A DNA stretch of 64,000 bases from Chitinophagaceae bacterium (GTDB lineage Bacteria > Bacteroidota > Bacteroidia > Chitinophagales > Chitinophagaceae): assembly GCA_016722465.1 (NCBI GenBank), contig JADKJC010000013.1:1054001-1118000 (forward strand), in the 5' to 3' direction. Of the stretch, positions 51,830 to 61,791 are shown piece after piece; position 1 is the first letter of the stretch, and every line of letters starts with the position of its first letter. A program made the translations under genes and the position numbers. Under the pieces are notes generated by a model. That model saw nothing but the letters and a program-made list of their open reading frames with translations. It made no database searches and was not told where the DNA came from.

Positions 51830-52846
51830 TTAGTTACTCAATTCTGTTTCAATGTTGTATAGTTCCTCCGGTGAAAATTCAAGGTTATTTAAACTGAGGA
51901 GGTTATCCTTCAGTTGTGCTACCGAACTGGCGCCTACCAGTACCGAAGTAATGCGCTTGTCTTTCATCAGCCATGCAATGGCCATTTGCGCCAACGACTG
52001 GTTACGCTGAACAGCGATTTCATTTAACCTTTTTATTTTATCAATTACTGCGGCAGAAATATCTGATTGCTGTATGGCCCCATTACTCAACCCCCTGCCC
52101 ACCCTTGACTCAGCAGGTATGCCATTAATGTATTTATTAGTAAGAAGGCCCTGCGCCAGTGGCGAAAATGCAATGCAGCCAACTCCTTCCTCACCCAATA
52201 CATCCATCACACTCCGCCCGGTTGAATTGTTCTTATCTTCCACCCAACGTACAAACATGGAATACTTTGGCTGGTGAATCAAACAAGGCGTACCCAGTTG
52301 TTTTAAAATTGAAACAGCCTGCTTTGTCTGTTCAGCATCATAACTGGAAATACCTGCATACAAAGCTTTGCCGCTCCGTACAATGCTGTCCAGCGCCATC
52401 ATGGTTTCTTCCATTGGTGTATTGGGATCCGGCCGGTGAGAATAAAATATATCTACATAGTCCAACCCCGTTCGCTTCAGGCTCTGGTCAATACTTGCCA
52501 CCAAATATTTCCTCGAACCCCATTCACCATAAGGGCCAGGCCACATATAATAACCAGCTTTGGAAGATATGATCATTTCATCACGGTAGTGATACAAACT
52601 CTCTTCTACTATCTTTCCAAAATTGATCTCCGCTTCGCCGGCAGGCGGACCATAATTATTTGCCAGATCAAAGTGTGTGATGCCATGATCAAATGCAGTA
52701 AAAATAATCTGCTGCATATTGGCATAATCATCCACAGAACCGAAATTATGCCATAGGCCCAGCGAAATTGCCGGCAATAAAACGCCGCTATTACCACAGC
52801 GGTTGTACTTCATACTATCATATCTTGTTGCAGCTGCCTGGTACAT
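51830..52846 (-). CDS. Aldo/keto reductase, YghZ-like
   Basis: 338 residues. The N-terminus AAATRYDSMKYNRCGNSGVLLPAISLGLWHNFG matches the YghZ (L-glyceraldehyde-3-phosphate reductase) type, which supports the start at 52846. Catalytic Asp/Tyr in DLANNYGPPAGEAE, Lys in SSKAGYYMWPGPYG, and His in SHRPDPNTPMEE. NADPH-dependent reduction of an aldehyde; the sugar-related substrate is not known. Confidence 0.9.
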   Translation of the reverse strand: MYQAAATRYDSMKYNRCGNSGVLLPAISLGLWHNFGSVDDYANMQQIIFTAFDHGITHFDLANNYGPPAGEAEINFGKIVEESLYHYRDEMIISSKAGYYMWPGPYGEWGSRKYLVASIDQSLKRTGLDYVDIFYSHRPDPNTPMEETMMALDSIVRSGKALYAGISSYDAEQTKQAVSILKQLGTPCLIHQPKYSMFVRWVEDKNNSTGRSVMDVLGEEGVGCIAFSPLAQGLLTNKYINGIPAESRVGRGLSNGAIQQSDISAAVIDKIKRLNEIAVQRNQSLAQMAIAWLMKDKRITSVLVGASSVAQLKDNLLSLNNLEFSPEELYNIETELSN

Positions 52847-52885
52847 ATCTTTTAACTTTAAATCACTAATTATATTGAAATATGT

Positions 52886-53992
52886 TTACCAATTAATATT
52901 GGCGTCTATATATTTTATCAATGCTTCAGCCAGTTGTTGCTGTTCCTTTGTTTTCGGATGCCCCGGTGTTTCTTTATAAGGAACAAAAAAAGTGCTGATC
53001 CTTTTATCCTGCAAATGCTGTACAGCAGATTGTACATAGCCAGGCCAGGCAGAGCCTCTCTCTGTAATGTTCATGTTACCCAGCATACAAACAATCTGTG
53101 CCTGCGGATATTTTTGCCGCACCATTTGAACAAAATTTTCATACGCTCCGATGACGTATGAACTGTCTGGCGCTTTCGTGCCAAAATTCCTTTTAAACTC
53201 TTCGTGCTCGGGCATATTTAATAACCAGTAATCATTTTGCAACAGATTAATGACTACCACATCTGGAGTAAACAATGAAAAATCCCATTTGCTGTTAGCA
53301 TCGGTTGGGTTGAGGCGGCCATACATTTCATGCATCACCAGCGGAAACCAACTGATGGTAATACCGATGCCACTCTTGGCTGTGTAGTGTGCCTGTGCAT
53401 TAAAATGCCGGGCAGTAATGGCTGCATAAGCATCATAACCATTCTCAAAAAAACCAACATGCAAATCATTGGTATAGTCTTCTGTTGCATAGCCACAGGT
53501 AATTGAGTTGCCAAAGAACTCTATTTTTCTTGTTGGTTTTTCCGTTGGTGAAAGCAATGTTGTTTTACTATCGACCTCAAACCCAAAAAAAAATGTTTTG
53601 CCTTTATCCCATTCTGTACGCTTGAATAATTCAAGTGTATGGTTCCCGTTTGACAAACCCTCAACCAGCACATAAGTTTTTAGTGCTGTATCGAAATGAA
53701 TTTTACTGATGACCTTACTGTCTATAATTATATTATAGTAATTACCGGTATCAGCTTCTTTGAACCTGCCTGATACAGTGGTGCCGTTAAAATTAATTTT
53801 AACAGCAGTACCTGTCCACATCAGTTCAGCAGCATCATTGGAAAAAGCCACCCTGCCTTCGTAAGAAATATTTTTATCATTAAAAGGAACAAATTTATTT
53901 TGGGCACAACTGCTTACTGTTAAGAGCAATAGTCCAAAAGCAAAAAAGTAAAACCCTTTGAGCATAGTGATCATTTTATCATACATAAGCAT
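52886..53992 (-). CDS. CE2-like SGNH acetylesterase (lipoprotein)
   Basis: About 368 residues; lipobox TVSSC. An N-terminal jelly-roll (about 30-160) then an SGNH domain with FFGNSITCGY (Ser), an Asn block (VVINLLQND) and GHPKTKEQQQLA (Asp/His replaced by His-Pro-Lys context) at the end. This layout is typical of CE2, which deacetylates xylan or mannan and binds cellulose through the catalytic domain. Directly abuts the next gene (TAAATG). Confidence 0.85.
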   Translation of the reverse strand: MLMYDKMITMLKGFYFFAFGLLLLTVSSCAQNKFVPFNDKNISYEGRVAFSNDAAELMWTGTAVKINFNGTTVSGRFKEADTGNYYNIIIDSKVISKIHFDTALKTYVLVEGLSNGNHTLELFKRTEWDKGKTFFFGFEVDSKTTLLSPTEKPTRKIEFFGNSITCGYATEDYTNDLHVGFFENGYDAYAAITARHFNAQAHYTAKSGIGITISWFPLVMHEMYGRLNPTDANSKWDFSLFTPDVVVINLLQNDYWLLNMPEHEEFKRNFGTKAPDSSYVIGAYENFVQMVRQKYPQAQIVCMLGNMNITERGSAWPGYVQSAVQHLQDKRISTFFVPYKETPGHPKTKEQQQLAEALIKYIDANINW

Positions 53993-55066
53993 TTACCAAT
54001 GCATTGTTTTTTTAATAAAGGCAGTTAATTCTGTTGCTATCTGGCGGTGTTCAGCAAGGTCAGGGTGACTGTCGCAACCATTGTGATATCTTTTCAGGAA
54101 AAAATACCGGGTCACTTTTTTGTCTCCCGATTTTTTTGCTTTGTTTACAATGGATGTTATCATTCTTTTCATAAAAGCAGTAAGTGCTTCATCTGCCATC
54201 GGGCTGGTTAAACAAACAATCGTTGCGTTGGAATAGCGGCTTCTCAAAGTTTTAATGAAAGCAATATAGTTATTGCAAAAAGAGGCACTGTCCTGTATGC
54301 CATCATTCTGGCCTAAACAAACCGTCACCACATCCGGCTGATATTTATTGAAATCCCAAAGCACTTCATTGTTCCGCATGCTTACCTTGTCAAACACCTG
54401 CGGCATAATCACATCCATTTCACAACAGCTGTGCATCAACCCAATTCCTGAAACAGCCGATAAGTGGCATTGTGCATTCAGTGCTCTTGCAGTGATGGCA
54501 CCATAACTCTGGCAGGCATTGTGCTGGTCCTGCCAAACACCTTTTCCGCAGGGGATGGCAGTCATGTCGCTGCCTGTACCACAGGTAATAGAATTCCCAA
54601 AACATTCAATTTTCCGTAGGGGCTTTGGCTGAGGCCTGAGCAACTGTTTACAACGAATGCCAACGAGTTCAAGATAACCGATATTGGCTTCGGTATTTTT
54701 ATAAATAAGCAATGAATGTATTCCTTTCGACATTCTATCCGCTACTACAATCGTATCCCGTGCTGATCTGGTTTGAACTCTTTTCGCAACACCATCCACC
54801 ACTACTTCCAGGTAATTGTGATTTTTACCCCACAACACTTCATCATTCAATATCACTTCACAGCTGCTGCCAACAAACGATACTTTAAAATAAACGCCCG
54901 GCTGCCAGAAACGTGGCAACAAGGGATTGGAAAAATCAATCCTTCCCGTGTATTGAATCTTTGGATGATTTGCTGCAAAGAAATTCAACCTGCCGTCCGA
55001 ATTCTTTTGTGCCTGCAACTGCAGAACAATGATTATGAAAAATAAAAGAGCAATTTGTTTTTTCAT
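53993..55066 (-). CDS. CE2-like SGNH acetylesterase, second copy
   Basis: 357 residues, signal peptide to LQAQ. Same two-domain layout: jelly-roll (RFWQPGVYFKVSFVGSSCEVIL) and SGNH part with CFGNSITCGTG, VTVCLGQNDGIQD and SHPDLAEHRQIA. It is related to, but clearly different from, the preceding esterase, so the pair may split acetyl positions on the polymer. Confidence 0.87.
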   Translation of the reverse strand: MKKQIALLFFIIIVLQLQAQKNSDGRLNFFAANHPKIQYTGRIDFSNPLLPRFWQPGVYFKVSFVGSSCEVILNDEVLWGKNHNYLEVVVDGVAKRVQTRSARDTIVVADRMSKGIHSLLIYKNTEANIGYLELVGIRCKQLLRPQPKPLRKIECFGNSITCGTGSDMTAIPCGKGVWQDQHNACQSYGAITARALNAQCHLSAVSGIGLMHSCCEMDVIMPQVFDKVSMRNNEVLWDFNKYQPDVVTVCLGQNDGIQDSASFCNNYIAFIKTLRSRYSNATIVCLTSPMADEALTAFMKRMITSIVNKAKKSGDKKVTRYFFLKRYHNGCDSHPDLAEHRQIATELTAFIKKTMHW

Positions 55067-55073
55067 CCGGCTT

Positions 55074-57325
55074 TTATTGCTGGTAGTTAAAAGTTGCTTT
55101 TTTACTCCCGATCATCACTTCAAAATCACCAGGCTCGGTTACTGTTTTTAATTGAGCATCTACAAACGCCAGGTCATTCCTGTCAATCGTAAAACTCACT
55201 GTTTGTGTTTCGCCTGCTTTTAAGAATATTTTTTTGAATGCCCTCAGGCGTTTCATATTAGGGGTGATGCTGGCATAGATATCATGGGTGTACAATTCAA
55301 CTGTATGCTTGCCATCTTTGCTGCCTGTATTTTTCACTGTAATGCTCACTGATAGTTTTTCATCCCCTTTTATAGCGGAGCCGCTCAACTGCAGGTCTCC
55401 ATACTCAAATGTGGTATAGCTTAACCCATGACCAAAAGGATACAACGGATTGTAGCCGGTATGGATATCATCGTTAAAAACCTCCCGGATATCTTCCGAG
55501 GGTTTGCGGTCGTACAATACAATTTCACCCATACTTCGTGGATAGCTGAATGGCAATATGCCATTGGGATTGTAGTCACCAAACAATACATCGGCCACTG
55601 CTTCTGCAGTTTTCCTGCCGCTCCAGTAAGCCATCAAAATGCCCTTTGCAGCAGGTTCAATGTTTGATATAAATCTGGGGCGCCCTTCCGTCAACACAAG
55701 AATAACAGGTTTGCCACTTAAGTAAGCTGCATGTGCCAATGCCACCTGGTTATTATCCAATGCCAGTTCTGGTGTATTGCCCGGGCTTTCCGCATAGGCA
55801 TTCTCACCAATGCATAGTACTATCACATCCACATTGGCTGCAGCATTCGCCAATGCGTTCACATCGTAATTCAATGGATTGTCAAAACCTTTGCCTGTTG
55901 TAGTGACCACATTAGCCGTGCCGGCTTTTTCAGCAATTGCCTGAAAGATCGTTTTGCTGTCTGCAGGATATCATTGCTCTTCTTTACCCTGCCAGGTATA
56001 ACTCCAGCAACCATTTAAGGTACTGATGCTTTGTGCAGAAGGGTCAGTCACCAGTATTTTTTTATTTTTTGCAAGTGGTAAAAAATTATTTTCATTCTTT
56101 AACAAGGTCATTGCTTCATGTGCCGCATCCAGGGCAAGTGTTTGATATTCGGCTTTACCAAAATTAGCTGCGGCAGCAGGTTCAGGATAGGCATTATCAA
56201 ACAAACCGGTCTTCATTTTCAATACCAGGATTCTTTTTACAGCATCATCAATGCGGCTCATTTTCACTTCACCTTTTTGCACTGCTTCGATGAGCAGATC
56301 ATAAAAGGAAAAATCACCCGGCACCATACTCATATCAATACCGGCGTTGATACCCATGGCAACTGCTTCTCTTGGCGAAGCTGCTACATGGTGCCAGGTG
56401 TACAATCTTTTAATGTCTTCCCAGTCTGTTACGATCAATCCTTCAAAACCGAGCTCCTTACGCAATACATCCGTGAGTAAATATTTATTTGCATGAACAG
56501 GCTGCCCGTTAATTTCACCGGAGTTGATCATGATAGTTGATGCACCGGCTTTCACCGCTTCCTGAATTGTGGCAGGTAATATTCTCTCAATTCAATCTCA
56601 GGTAAATAGATCGGCGTTCTGTCTTTACCTGTTCTTGATGCAGAATAACCGAGATAATGCTTCATGCAACTTGCCACAGCTGTTGGATTGCGCAGGCCAT
56701 CTTCTTCATAAGATTTGATGGCTGCGGCACCCATTGTCTTCACAATAAAAACATCTTCACCATAGGTTTCGGGAAAGCGTGACCACAATGGCTGACGGCC
56801 AATATCCAGTACCGGTGCAAAGTTCCAGCGAACGCCGGATGCCCTCAATTCTTTTGCAGCTACTTTTGCCATTGCTTTCACCAGCTCAGGATTCCTGGTG
56901 GCGCCCATTGGTAAATTTTGTGGAAATAATGTTGAACCCAACGTATATGTTTGCCCATGCATTCCATCCAAACCATACAGGATAGGGATTTTTAATCTTG
57001 TATTTTTTGTTTCATCCTGTATCTGTGTGATCATCTTTACCCAGGTATCCACGCTCAAAGCATGTGCAGTGGTGTTGAGCATAGAGCCAACTTTATAATC
57101 AACCACCGCCTTTTTTAATAAAGCAGGATCCAACTCACCGTCCTGGTTAGCCCAGCCACCTTTTGCAAAAACGGCCAGTGTAACCTGGGTCATCTGGCCT
57201 ACTTTTTCTTCAAGGGTCATTTGTTTCAACATTGCTGCTGCTTTCTGACTGTCTGATTTTCCTGCCTGTGCCATTGCCAGTACTGAAATACCAACAGACA
57301 ATAACAATAAAACGGTTCTTTTCAT
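55074..57325 (-). CDS. GH3 beta-glycosidase (frameshift and in-frame TGA)
   Basis: About 750 residues if read through, normal for the BglX type. N-terminal (beta/alpha)8 domain: QMTLEEKVGQMTQ, DGMHGQTYTLGSTLFPQ, APVLDIGRQPLWSRFPETYGED, CMKHYLGYS. The nucleophile Asp is in GLIVTDWEDIKR. C-terminal sandwich and FnIII: GENAYAESPGNTPEL, NGILPFSYPRSMGEI, PFGHGLSYTTFEY. The frame loses a base at 56569-56573, and an in-frame TGA at 55971-55973 interrupts KEEQ-stop-YPADSKTI; a CGA to TGA change would explain it. Cuts terminal beta-glucose or beta-mannose. Broken as written. Confidence 0.85.
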
Positions 57326-57330
57326 CTTAT

Positions 57331-58551
57331 TTATTTTTTTACTGGCGGTTTAGCCATCGTTAAATGTAATAGAACAACATCGTGCCCCTGTACGGAAGCA
57401 CTCCACAATTTACTGGTATTCCCCATCTCTTTTTTCATCCATACATCTCTTATTTTATAAAGGGATGAATTAAAATTGATATTCATTTTTGAAACACTGT
57501 CTGTAACCGGGTGCTGGCCAAAATCATAACTAACGGTAAAAGGATTTTTACTCCTGTTTAAAAAACAAATGGCCACATCATTACCAGACAATGGCTTTAT
57601 CCAGGTATCAACACTATCTTTTTGACTATAGAGGTAAGCCTGTACTCCCAGTGAATCCTGGTTAATGGCAATCACTTCTTTATTGGTAAGAATGGCTTTT
57701 GTTTCGGCAGACATATTCCGCAGGTCATTGCCGGCAATCAACGGTGAAGCCAGCATACTCCACATGCTGAAATGTGCCCGGTCTTCGCCAACGGTCATGC
57801 CATTGCCAACCTCCATCATATCAAAATCATTCCAGTGTCCGGGGCCTGCAAATTGCCGGATATCTTTATGCATATCGATGATATAGGTAACACCCCAATC
57901 CTTCCAGGTACCGTGATCAAAAATACAGTCGAAGCAATGATAGATATCACCACTGATACGCCATAGCTGGCCAATGTTTTTTGCCCAATTCCACGGTTGA
58001 TTGTCGCCCCACTCACACAAACTGAATATGACAGGCCGGCCGGCAACTTTTAATGCTTTGCTCATGGTGGAATAAGCTTCTTTTGCAGTAATGCCCTCTG
58101 TATTGCACCAATCGTATTTCAGGTAATCAATCTCCAAAGAAGCATAGAATCTTGCATCCTGGTATTCGTAACCTCTTGTACCAGGATAGCCGGCACAGGT
58201 TTGTGTACCGGCGCAATTGTACAATCCAAACTTCAGTCCTTTGGCATGTACATAATCAATCACTGGCTTTAATCCATTGGGAAATTTTTTCGGATCAGGA
58301 ACCAGGTCACCATTCCTATTGCGTTCTTTGGCCATCCAGCCATCATCCAATACAATATAAGTGTAACCGGCATCTTTCATTCCGCTGTTCACCATATCAT
58401 CGGCGATCTCTCTTACCAGTTTGTCTGAAATATCAGTTTTAAAAGTGTTCCAACTGTTCCAACCCATTGGCGGCGTTAGTGCAAGGCCTTCAAATTTTTG
58501 TGCGGAAACTGTTACCGAACATAGCAAAAAGAAAGCAAGGATGTTTTTCAT
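57331..58551 (-). CDS. GH27 alpha-galactosidase
   Basis: 406 residues, signal peptide to SAQ. GH27 motifs: ALTPPMGWNSWNTF, YIVLDDGWM, nucleophile Asp147 (YLKYDWCN), acid/base Asp202 (RISGDIYHCFD), FAGPGHWNDFDMMEVGNG. Removes alpha-1,6-galactose side chains, here fitting galactomannan. Lies 5 bp upstream of the GH3 gene. Confidence 0.94.
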   Translation of the reverse strand: MKNILAFFLLCSVTVSAQKFEGLALTPPMGWNSWNTFKTDISDKLVREIADDMVNSGMKDAGYTYIVLDDGWMAKERNRNGDLVPDPKKFPNGLKPVIDYVHAKGLKFGLYNCAGTQTCAGYPGTRGYEYQDARFYASLEIDYLKYDWCNTEGITAKEAYSTMSKALKVAGRPVIFSLCEWGDNQPWNWAKNIGQLWRISGDIYHCFDCIFDHGTWKDWGVTYIIDMHKDIRQFAGPGHWNDFDMMEVGNGMTVGEDRAHFSMWSMLASPLIAGNDLRNMSAETKAILTNKEVIAINQDSLGVQAYLYSQKDSVDTWIKPLSGNDVAICFLNRSKNPFTVSYDFGQHPVTDSVSKMNINFNSSLYKIRDVWMKKEMGNTSKLWSASVQGHDVVLLHLTMAKPPVKK

Positions 58552-58576
58552 ACCAGGTCATTTATTGTGATTTAGC

Positions 58577-59230
58577 TTACAATAGTTTTTCTATTTCTTC
58601 AGCCACAAGTTTATTACCAGTTTTATTGAGGTGTATCCTGTCTGTAGTAAGAATACCGGACTCTTTATTATCCGTATTGTGTGCTACTTCATAGTCATGA
58701 AATATTTTACGAAAGTCGAGCAGCCCACAGTTGAATTTCTTTGCCAGATTGCGGATCATAATGGAGTAGTAATTCAAATCGCCGTCCTGTTGATTGGTAT
58801 AATCATTTCGTTCACCTATTACAGCAGGCGTACACAATACCAACTGTATCCTTTTATCCTGCATTTTTTTGATGATGGCCTCATAGAATTTTTCAAATTT
58901 ATCAGGATCAGTTCCTGTGCCGGATGTTTTATGGCCCACATCATTTACACCGATCCAGATAAACACTTTATCAGGGCTTTTCGCCAGCACATCATCTTCC
59001 ATCCGCAAATAGAGATCGTACACTTTATTGTATCCTACCCCGGAACCACTGATATCATAACGGGAAGCTGTTCCCTTCTTTTCAAGTGATTCATTCAGCA
59101 GGCTGATGTAACCGCCTTCATTGGTTCCCATTTGCGTAATGGAATCTCCAAAGAAAATGATTTTATTTTTTTTAGCCGGTTGCATTGCCATCAATGCGGT
59201 GAATAGTGAAGTGATAACGATCCATTTCAT
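58577..59230 (-). CDS. SGNH/GDSL hydrolase
   Basis: 217 residues with a signal-like N-terminus. Block I FFGDSITQMGTNEGG (Ser), block II SGSGVGYNKVYDL, block III VFIWIGVNDVGH and block V TDRIHLNKTGNKL (Asp-x-x-His). It is the rhamnogalacturonan-acetylesterase-like small type, distinct from the two CE2-like genes. Probably removes acetyl groups from a glycan. Confidence 0.88.
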   Translation of the reverse strand: MKWIVITSLFTALMAMQPAKKNKIIFFGDSITQMGTNEGGYISLLNESLEKKGTASRYDISGSGVGYNKVYDLYLRMEDDVLAKSPDKVFIWIGVNDVGHKTSGTGTDPDKFEKFYEAIIKKMQDKRIQLVLCTPAVIGERNDYTNQQDGDLNYYSIMIRNLAKKFNCGLLDFRKIFHDYEVAHNTDNKESGILTTDRIHLNKTGNKLVAEEIEKLL

Positions 59231-59295
59231 TTTTAATCGATTTAATTAAATTTTCCGATGCAGGTACTTTGTAGTCCATTGCTGCTGCAGCAGTA

Positions 59296-61731
59296 TTATT
59301 GCTGTATAGTCAGTGCTCCCAATACCCTGAATTTTTTGTTTGCCATTACCCTGAGTGTTGCGCCATTGGTTATGGACTGCTGAATATTCAATACACATTC
59401 CCCGTTGGCCGGCGGATCAATAACGATTGTAGTACCACCAGTTAAAATTGCAGGCGGTACCAGGTTATTGGCCCAGTTGGTGGCTACATCCCAGTTACCA
59501 CTGCCTGCGAATGTATAAGTGGTGGTAGCTAAAATAGTATTGGTGGCAGTAAATGCTGCATCCCATGCAAGAGAAGGACAACTGAACTGCAATGTATTGT
59601 TTGTTGCGGCAATGGTTGCAGAAGACAATTCCGTTCCATTCACACACTCATACCATTTAACGGTGTAAGTACCGTTGGCTATTCCGGGTAAAGAAAGTAC
59701 TGCGCCATTCACTGCCACCGGAATGCCATTATCTTTAACATATTGCCAGTTATATTGCTTATTATGAACCCAGCCTGCAGCCCTCATGCTATCCTGGCTT
59801 TTTACAACATAGGTATTAATTGGCCTGCCAAGGCTGGTAAAAATATAACTGCTTACCAGCAGCCAGTCCGTTCCAAGATTATCTGCTTTAATGGAATGCA
59901 GTCCAGCCGGAACATTAACGCTGTAAGTAGTATTAACAGAGGCTGCCTGGTCAAAAACAAGGTTGCCATCTATATAAATACTGATCCGTGCACTGGTACC
60001 TATACTGCCAGCGGTGGATACTTTAAACTGGCCGGCTACAGGATAGCTAACGGTAAAGGTTGGTGGATTACGGTTTTGGGTATTCCATACACTGCCATAA
60101 AGATATTTGCACAATTGGGTGGAACCGGGAGTAAGCGTTCCATCTGCAGCAACTGTAAAAGCACTGGCTGGCGCAATACCCCAGTCTGCTCCGGGTGAAA
60201 ATGAAAGGTCTGCATTGCCCCCCCCGGTTGTAGAGGCACCGGCCACCTGATAATTACCAGCCGCAAACGGAATTTTTGCCGCCATTGCCGAAGGCCCTTT
60301 ATAGTGTGAGTACAAATTTTGTGGTTCAATCCAGCTGTCCCACCACCAGGAAGCGCCTGCCCCCATACCACCGCCTAACATGGTTGCCCATAAGCTGTTG
60401 TGAAAATAAATACCATTGGGATCAATGGTACTGAGTGAAATATTTCCGGATTCAATGCCAAATTCTCCGGTAAGTGTGGGCTTATTGAACTGCGTTAAAT
60501 AATTGCGTACACCACTTACCAACACAGCTTCTACATTTGGCGACCCGTTGTAATAATGTGTTTGTGTAAAATCAATTTCAGGAAGGTTCCAGGTGGCCGC
60601 ATCATTGTTGTCATGTGCAAAGCTGGTAGTTACCAAATGATTAAATGGATCCTTTGCCTGGATATAAGCAGCCATCTCTTTGTGCCAATCTTTGATCTGC
60701 GTTTTGTAAGTATCAAAATTGTCTGTCCATTCCACTTCATTGAACAACTCCCAGCTCATGATATTACGGGAATATCCCCAGCGGGCAATGATATAGCGAA
60801 GCCGGTTCTTATGCAGGTTTTTTGCAGTGTTGTTGGTGAAGTAATCCCAGGTATTTGTACAGGGGCCGCCATTTACGGCATTGTAAGGATTATCGGGCCA
60901 GTTGGGATTTACATTACTGGAAACCATGCCATGATGATTAATGCAGAGCATCATGTAAATATCTTTGGCACTGCATTCTTCCAGCAGTTTGTCAGTATAA
61001 AATGAATTGTCCTGCCGGTATTTTTTCAACCCTTCGTATGGCAATCCTTTCCATTCAATACCAAGCCCCCATGAACATTGCCATAGCCGGATAAAATTGG
61101 CATTCATAGCAGCCATCTTATCTGTCCAGTTTTTAAAATCGAGGTATTTATTATTTTGCTGCCAACCCATGTTTTGCCCTACCGGAATAAACTGATCGCC
61201 ATTATCAAATTTCAAATAGTTGGTGAAGTTCTTTTTTATAAACCCTTTTTTATTGGAAGCAATACTGGCAAAAGTATTGGCAACAGAAATTGTGCTGCCT
61301 GAATTATTCTGGCAGGTAACAACATAACTGTAAGTACCCGTTTCCGCCGGTGCATACCTGATCCTGAAATAATCACTGCCGGCTGTAAGGTTTCCACTGC
61401 CGGTATTGAGAGTAAAATCCTGCATATAAAAACCTTCCACCGTATCCTTCTTCCCGGACGGTGCAGTAAAGATTCCTTTTAACAAAATATCATCGTAATC
61501 ATAAGGATTGGTATAGGCTGCTGTAAGTGAAACAGTAAGTTCCAGCTTTTCGAATTTTTGTATAGTGTTGTTGTTGGCTGCAATGGAATTAATAGTGGGT
61601 GATTGTGCAGTTGCTTTTGATAAAAGGAGTATAAATAAAACCGCTATCAGGAAAAACAACTGACAACTATTTTTTATAACATACTTTTTATTTGACAGGC
61701 TAATTGTATGCTCTATATCAATTTGCTTCAT
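59296..61731 (-). CDS. DUF5060 plus GH5-like glycosidase, multidomain
   Basis: 811 residues with a long hydrophobic signal (about 25-43). Order: an N-terminal DUF5060 beta-domain (FEKLELTVSLTAAYTNPYDYDDILLKGIFTAPSG), a (beta/alpha)8 domain (about 165-480) with SWELFNEVEWTDN (acid/base Glu) and LTGEFGIESG (nucleophile Glu), a carbohydrate-binding-like beta-sandwich (about 540-640), and tail domains ending FRVLGALTIQQ (like a fragment of a Bacteroidota sorting or filament module). It resembles extracellular mannanases or glucanases; the exact family is uncertain. Confidence 0.78.
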   Translation of the reverse strand: MKQIDIEHTISLSNKKYVIKNSCQLFFLIAVLFILLLSKATAQSPTINSIAANNNTIQKFEKLELTVSLTAAYTNPYDYDDILLKGIFTAPSGKKDTVEGFYMQDFTLNTGSGNLTAGSDYFRIRYAPAETGTYSYVVTCQNNSGSTISVANTFASIASNKKGFIKKNFTNYLKFDNGDQFIPVGQNMGWQQNNKYLDFKNWTDKMAAMNANFIRLWQCSWGLGIEWKGLPYEGLKKYRQDNSFYTDKLLEECSAKDIYMMLCINHHGMVSSNVNPNWPDNPYNAVNGGPCTNTWDYFTNNTAKNLHKNRLRYIIARWGYSRNIMSWELFNEVEWTDNFDTYKTQIKDWHKEMAAYIQAKDPFNHLVTTSFAHDNNDAATWNLPEIDFTQTHYYNGSPNVEAVLVSGVRNYLTQFNKPTLTGEFGIESGNISLSTIDPNGIYFHNSLWATMLGGGMGAGASWWWDSWIEPQNLYSHYKGPSAMAAKIPFAAGNYQVAGASTTGGGNADLSFSPGADWGIAPASAFTVAADGTLTPGSTQLCKYLYGSVWNTQNRNPPTFTVSYPVAGQFKVSTAGSIGTSARISIYIDGNLVFDQAASVNTTYSVNVPAGLHSIKADNLGTDWLLVSSYIFTSLGRPINTYVVKSQDSMRAAGWVHNKQYNWQYVKDNGIPVAVNGAVLSLPGIANGTYTVKWYECVNGTELSSATIAATNNTLQFSCPSLAWDAAFTATNTILATTTYTFAGSGNWDVATNWANNLVPPAILTGGTTIVIDPPANGECVLNIQQSITNGATLRVMANKKFRVLGALTIQQ

Positions 61732-61791
61732 CTCTTTTTTTTATCCAAAGTTATCTACAACCCGTTTCCAGTAATTGGCTGACAGGAAGGT

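Noticed and set aside
55971-55973. Selenocysteine or recoded TGA in the GH3 gene
   Set aside because: The position is not an active-site residue, other genes here end in TGA, and no selenocysteine hairpin is apparent.
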